From a virus, in the IMG/VR virus record IMGVR_UViG_3300025137_000040, positions 1 to 59,043 of that record: a stretch of DNA of 59,043 nucleotides; one strand, written 5' to 3'. Below, one piece after another: positions 58,108-59,043 of this stretch. The position numbers and the translations under genes are program-made. The notes beneath the pieces were generated by a model. That model saw nothing but the letters and a program-made list of their open reading frames with translations. It made no database searches and was not told where the DNA came from. The first letter of the stretch is position 1. Every line of letters starts with the position of its first letter.

Positions 58108-59043
58108 ATGAGGACTGCTTCTTTAGGAGAGCTAACATTAAGAAAAGAGCATAGATTCGCGCTTAGCATAGCTTGGCCCGACACCTATTCCCTCTCTTCT
58201 AAGGTAGCAGTCTTTAGATTAAAAGCTGCCCCCTCAGGGGGAGTGCTATTCTCAACCGATTCTAGCACCGGGAGCATAACCTTCGACTCTCAGAACCTAG
58301 TTCTGGGGTTGGAACCAACCGACCTATCCGAGGACGGCACCACCACACTCTCCGCTGTAACCGATATTTATCAGCGGTTAGACTTTTCACTATCCATTGG
58401 AGACGCAGGGCAAGCTCCTGAGTATGGCTTCCACGGCGACTTAATAGTTGCGGAGGCTTTTGGGAGTGATTCTGAGAAGTATCTTGAGGAGCCTATTACA
58501 GTGCAGCTGGGAGACACTTCGGTATCCATTACACTATCCGGAGTTGGGTCTCGAGGGGATGCGGCAACAATCGCTGTCGGCACAGTCTCCTCGGTAGCCA
58601 GTGGGGAGTCTGCCACTGTGACTAATTCTGGCACGTCTCAGGCAGCTGTTTTTGATTTTGAAATTCCACAGGGTGCTACAGGTGCCCAAGGGATCCAAGG
58701 AATACAGGGGATTCAAGGCGAAACGGGCCCAGCAGGAGCAGACTCAACTGTGGCAGGACCAGTAGGCCCAGCAGGGGCAGACTCAACCGTGGCTGGGCCA
58801 CAAGGCCCACAGGGAATACAGGGAATACAGGGAATACAGGGAATACAGGGAAATACAGGACCAGCACAATACGCTACCTCAGTTGAGGTGCTTAATTCAT
58901 CGAGCGGAATTAAGGACTTTTATGATAGCGTTGGACCAGGCAGCAGTATCGCTACCTCACTTTTTGTCGCGCCTGTCGATGTCACCGTCAAAAAAGTCAG
59001 CGTTTCGTACTTAACAAATGACAATGCCGGATCGTCCTACGAT
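58108..59043 (+). CDS. Collagen-like tail fibre, N-terminal part (continues at 1-339)
   Basis: 312 codons to the window end, continuing to the stop at 339 (391 residues in the circle). The N-terminal ~180 residues resemble a fibre base; residues ~190-250 are Gly-X-Y repeats ([19 protein letters not shown] region), with DNA-level 9-bp repeats CAGGGAATA. The C-terminal tip is not collagen-like. Start ATG 58108 is supported by frame and by the adjacent terminator. Confidence 0.8.
   Translation, partial: MRTASLGELTLRKEHRFALSIAWPDTYSLSSKVAVFRLKAAPSGGVLFSTDSSTGSITFDSQNLVLGLEPTDLSEDGTTTLSAVTDIYQRLDFSLSIGDAGQAPEYGFHGDLIVAEAFGSDSEKYLEEPITVQLGDTSVSITLSGVGSRGDAATIAVGTVSSVASGESATVTNSGTSQAAVFDFEIPQGATGAQGIQGIQGIQGETGPAGADSTVAGPVGPAGADSTVAGPQGPQGIQGIQGIQGIQGNTGPAQYATSVEVLNSSSGIKDFYDSVGPGSSIATSLFVAPVDVTVKKVSVSYLTNDNAGSSYD
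58809..58851 (+). repeat. Tandem 9-bp collagen repeats
   Basis: CAGGGAATA recurs four to five times in tandem in frame, encoding (Gly-Ile-Gln)n. This can expand or contract by triplet units without changing frame, altering fibre length. Confidence 0.85.
58945..59043. repeat. Terminal direct repeat (circularisation overlap), right copy
   Basis: Identical to 1-99 and in the same frame of the tail-fibre gene; see the left copy. Confidence 0.9.

Overview
The window is almost certainly one complete, circular phage genome. Its first 99 bases (1-99) recur exactly as its last 99 (58945-59043), and the cut falls inside a collagen-like tail-fibre gene whose reading frame continues across the join. The non-redundant circle would be 58,944 bp. 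The gene set points to a temperate, podovirus-like phage: terminase, T7-type portal and scaffold, no visible tail-tube or tape-measure genes, and a 3602-residue virion protein. Temperate life is supported by a tyrosine integrase, a putative attP that matches a tRNA 3' end, a divergent repressor region, and a family A DNA polymerase with Leu at the position equivalent to E. coli Pol I Phe762. I see no phage RNA polymerase and no tRNA genes. The host is unknown. The integrase C-terminus resembles, from memory, integrases of Verrucomicrobiota, and the sulfotransferase/glycosyltransferase cargo fits a marine host; both are tentative.

Layout, plus strand. 49999-59043 and 1-339: large terminase, portal, an unknown head gene, scaffold-like protein, five tiny Lys-rich proteins, terminator, major capsid protein, terminator, collagen-like fibre. 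326-3676: glycosyltransferase family 9, a sulfotransferase-like enzyme, then a lysis cassette (holin, overlapping two-component spanin, amidase endolysin, small membrane protein). 3663-22854: virion proteins, a second sulfotransferase-like enzyme, and a series of internal/ejection-type proteins ending in the giant gene.

Layout, minus strand. 47656 down to 38332 is a compact replication operon: ribbon-helix-helix (RHH) regulator, wHTH protein, Hjc-like nuclease, lipoprotein, SNF2 helicase fused to a Cas4-like nuclease, SSB-like protein, PolA, primase-helicase, terminator. About 1 kb of largely non-coding, hairpin-rich or AT-rich DNA follows (36.6-38.3 kb). Then comes a long array of about 27 mostly small genes (37.8-22.9 kb) that includes an AAA+/VWA/DUF3150-like module, a GP88-like protein and a dNMP kinase. 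One plus-strand gene, a probable small terminase, sits alone in this array at 36118.

The most unusual features are: (i) about 20 minus-strand genes whose leaders lack a Shine-Dalgarno sequence and instead carry C/A-rich repeats built on an 8-nt ACCAACxx unit ending at the start codon; (ii) two 59-nt and 57-nt repeats with a perfect hairpin showing a compensatory base-pair change; (iii) an overrepresented CATATGCGG motif at gene junctions; (iv) a lysogeny-type switch built from RHH proteins, one fused to a CI/LexA-like domain lacking the expected catalytic Lys, around a 17-bp inverted repeat; (v) an approximately 830-nt hairpin-dense region that may be a large structured RNA.
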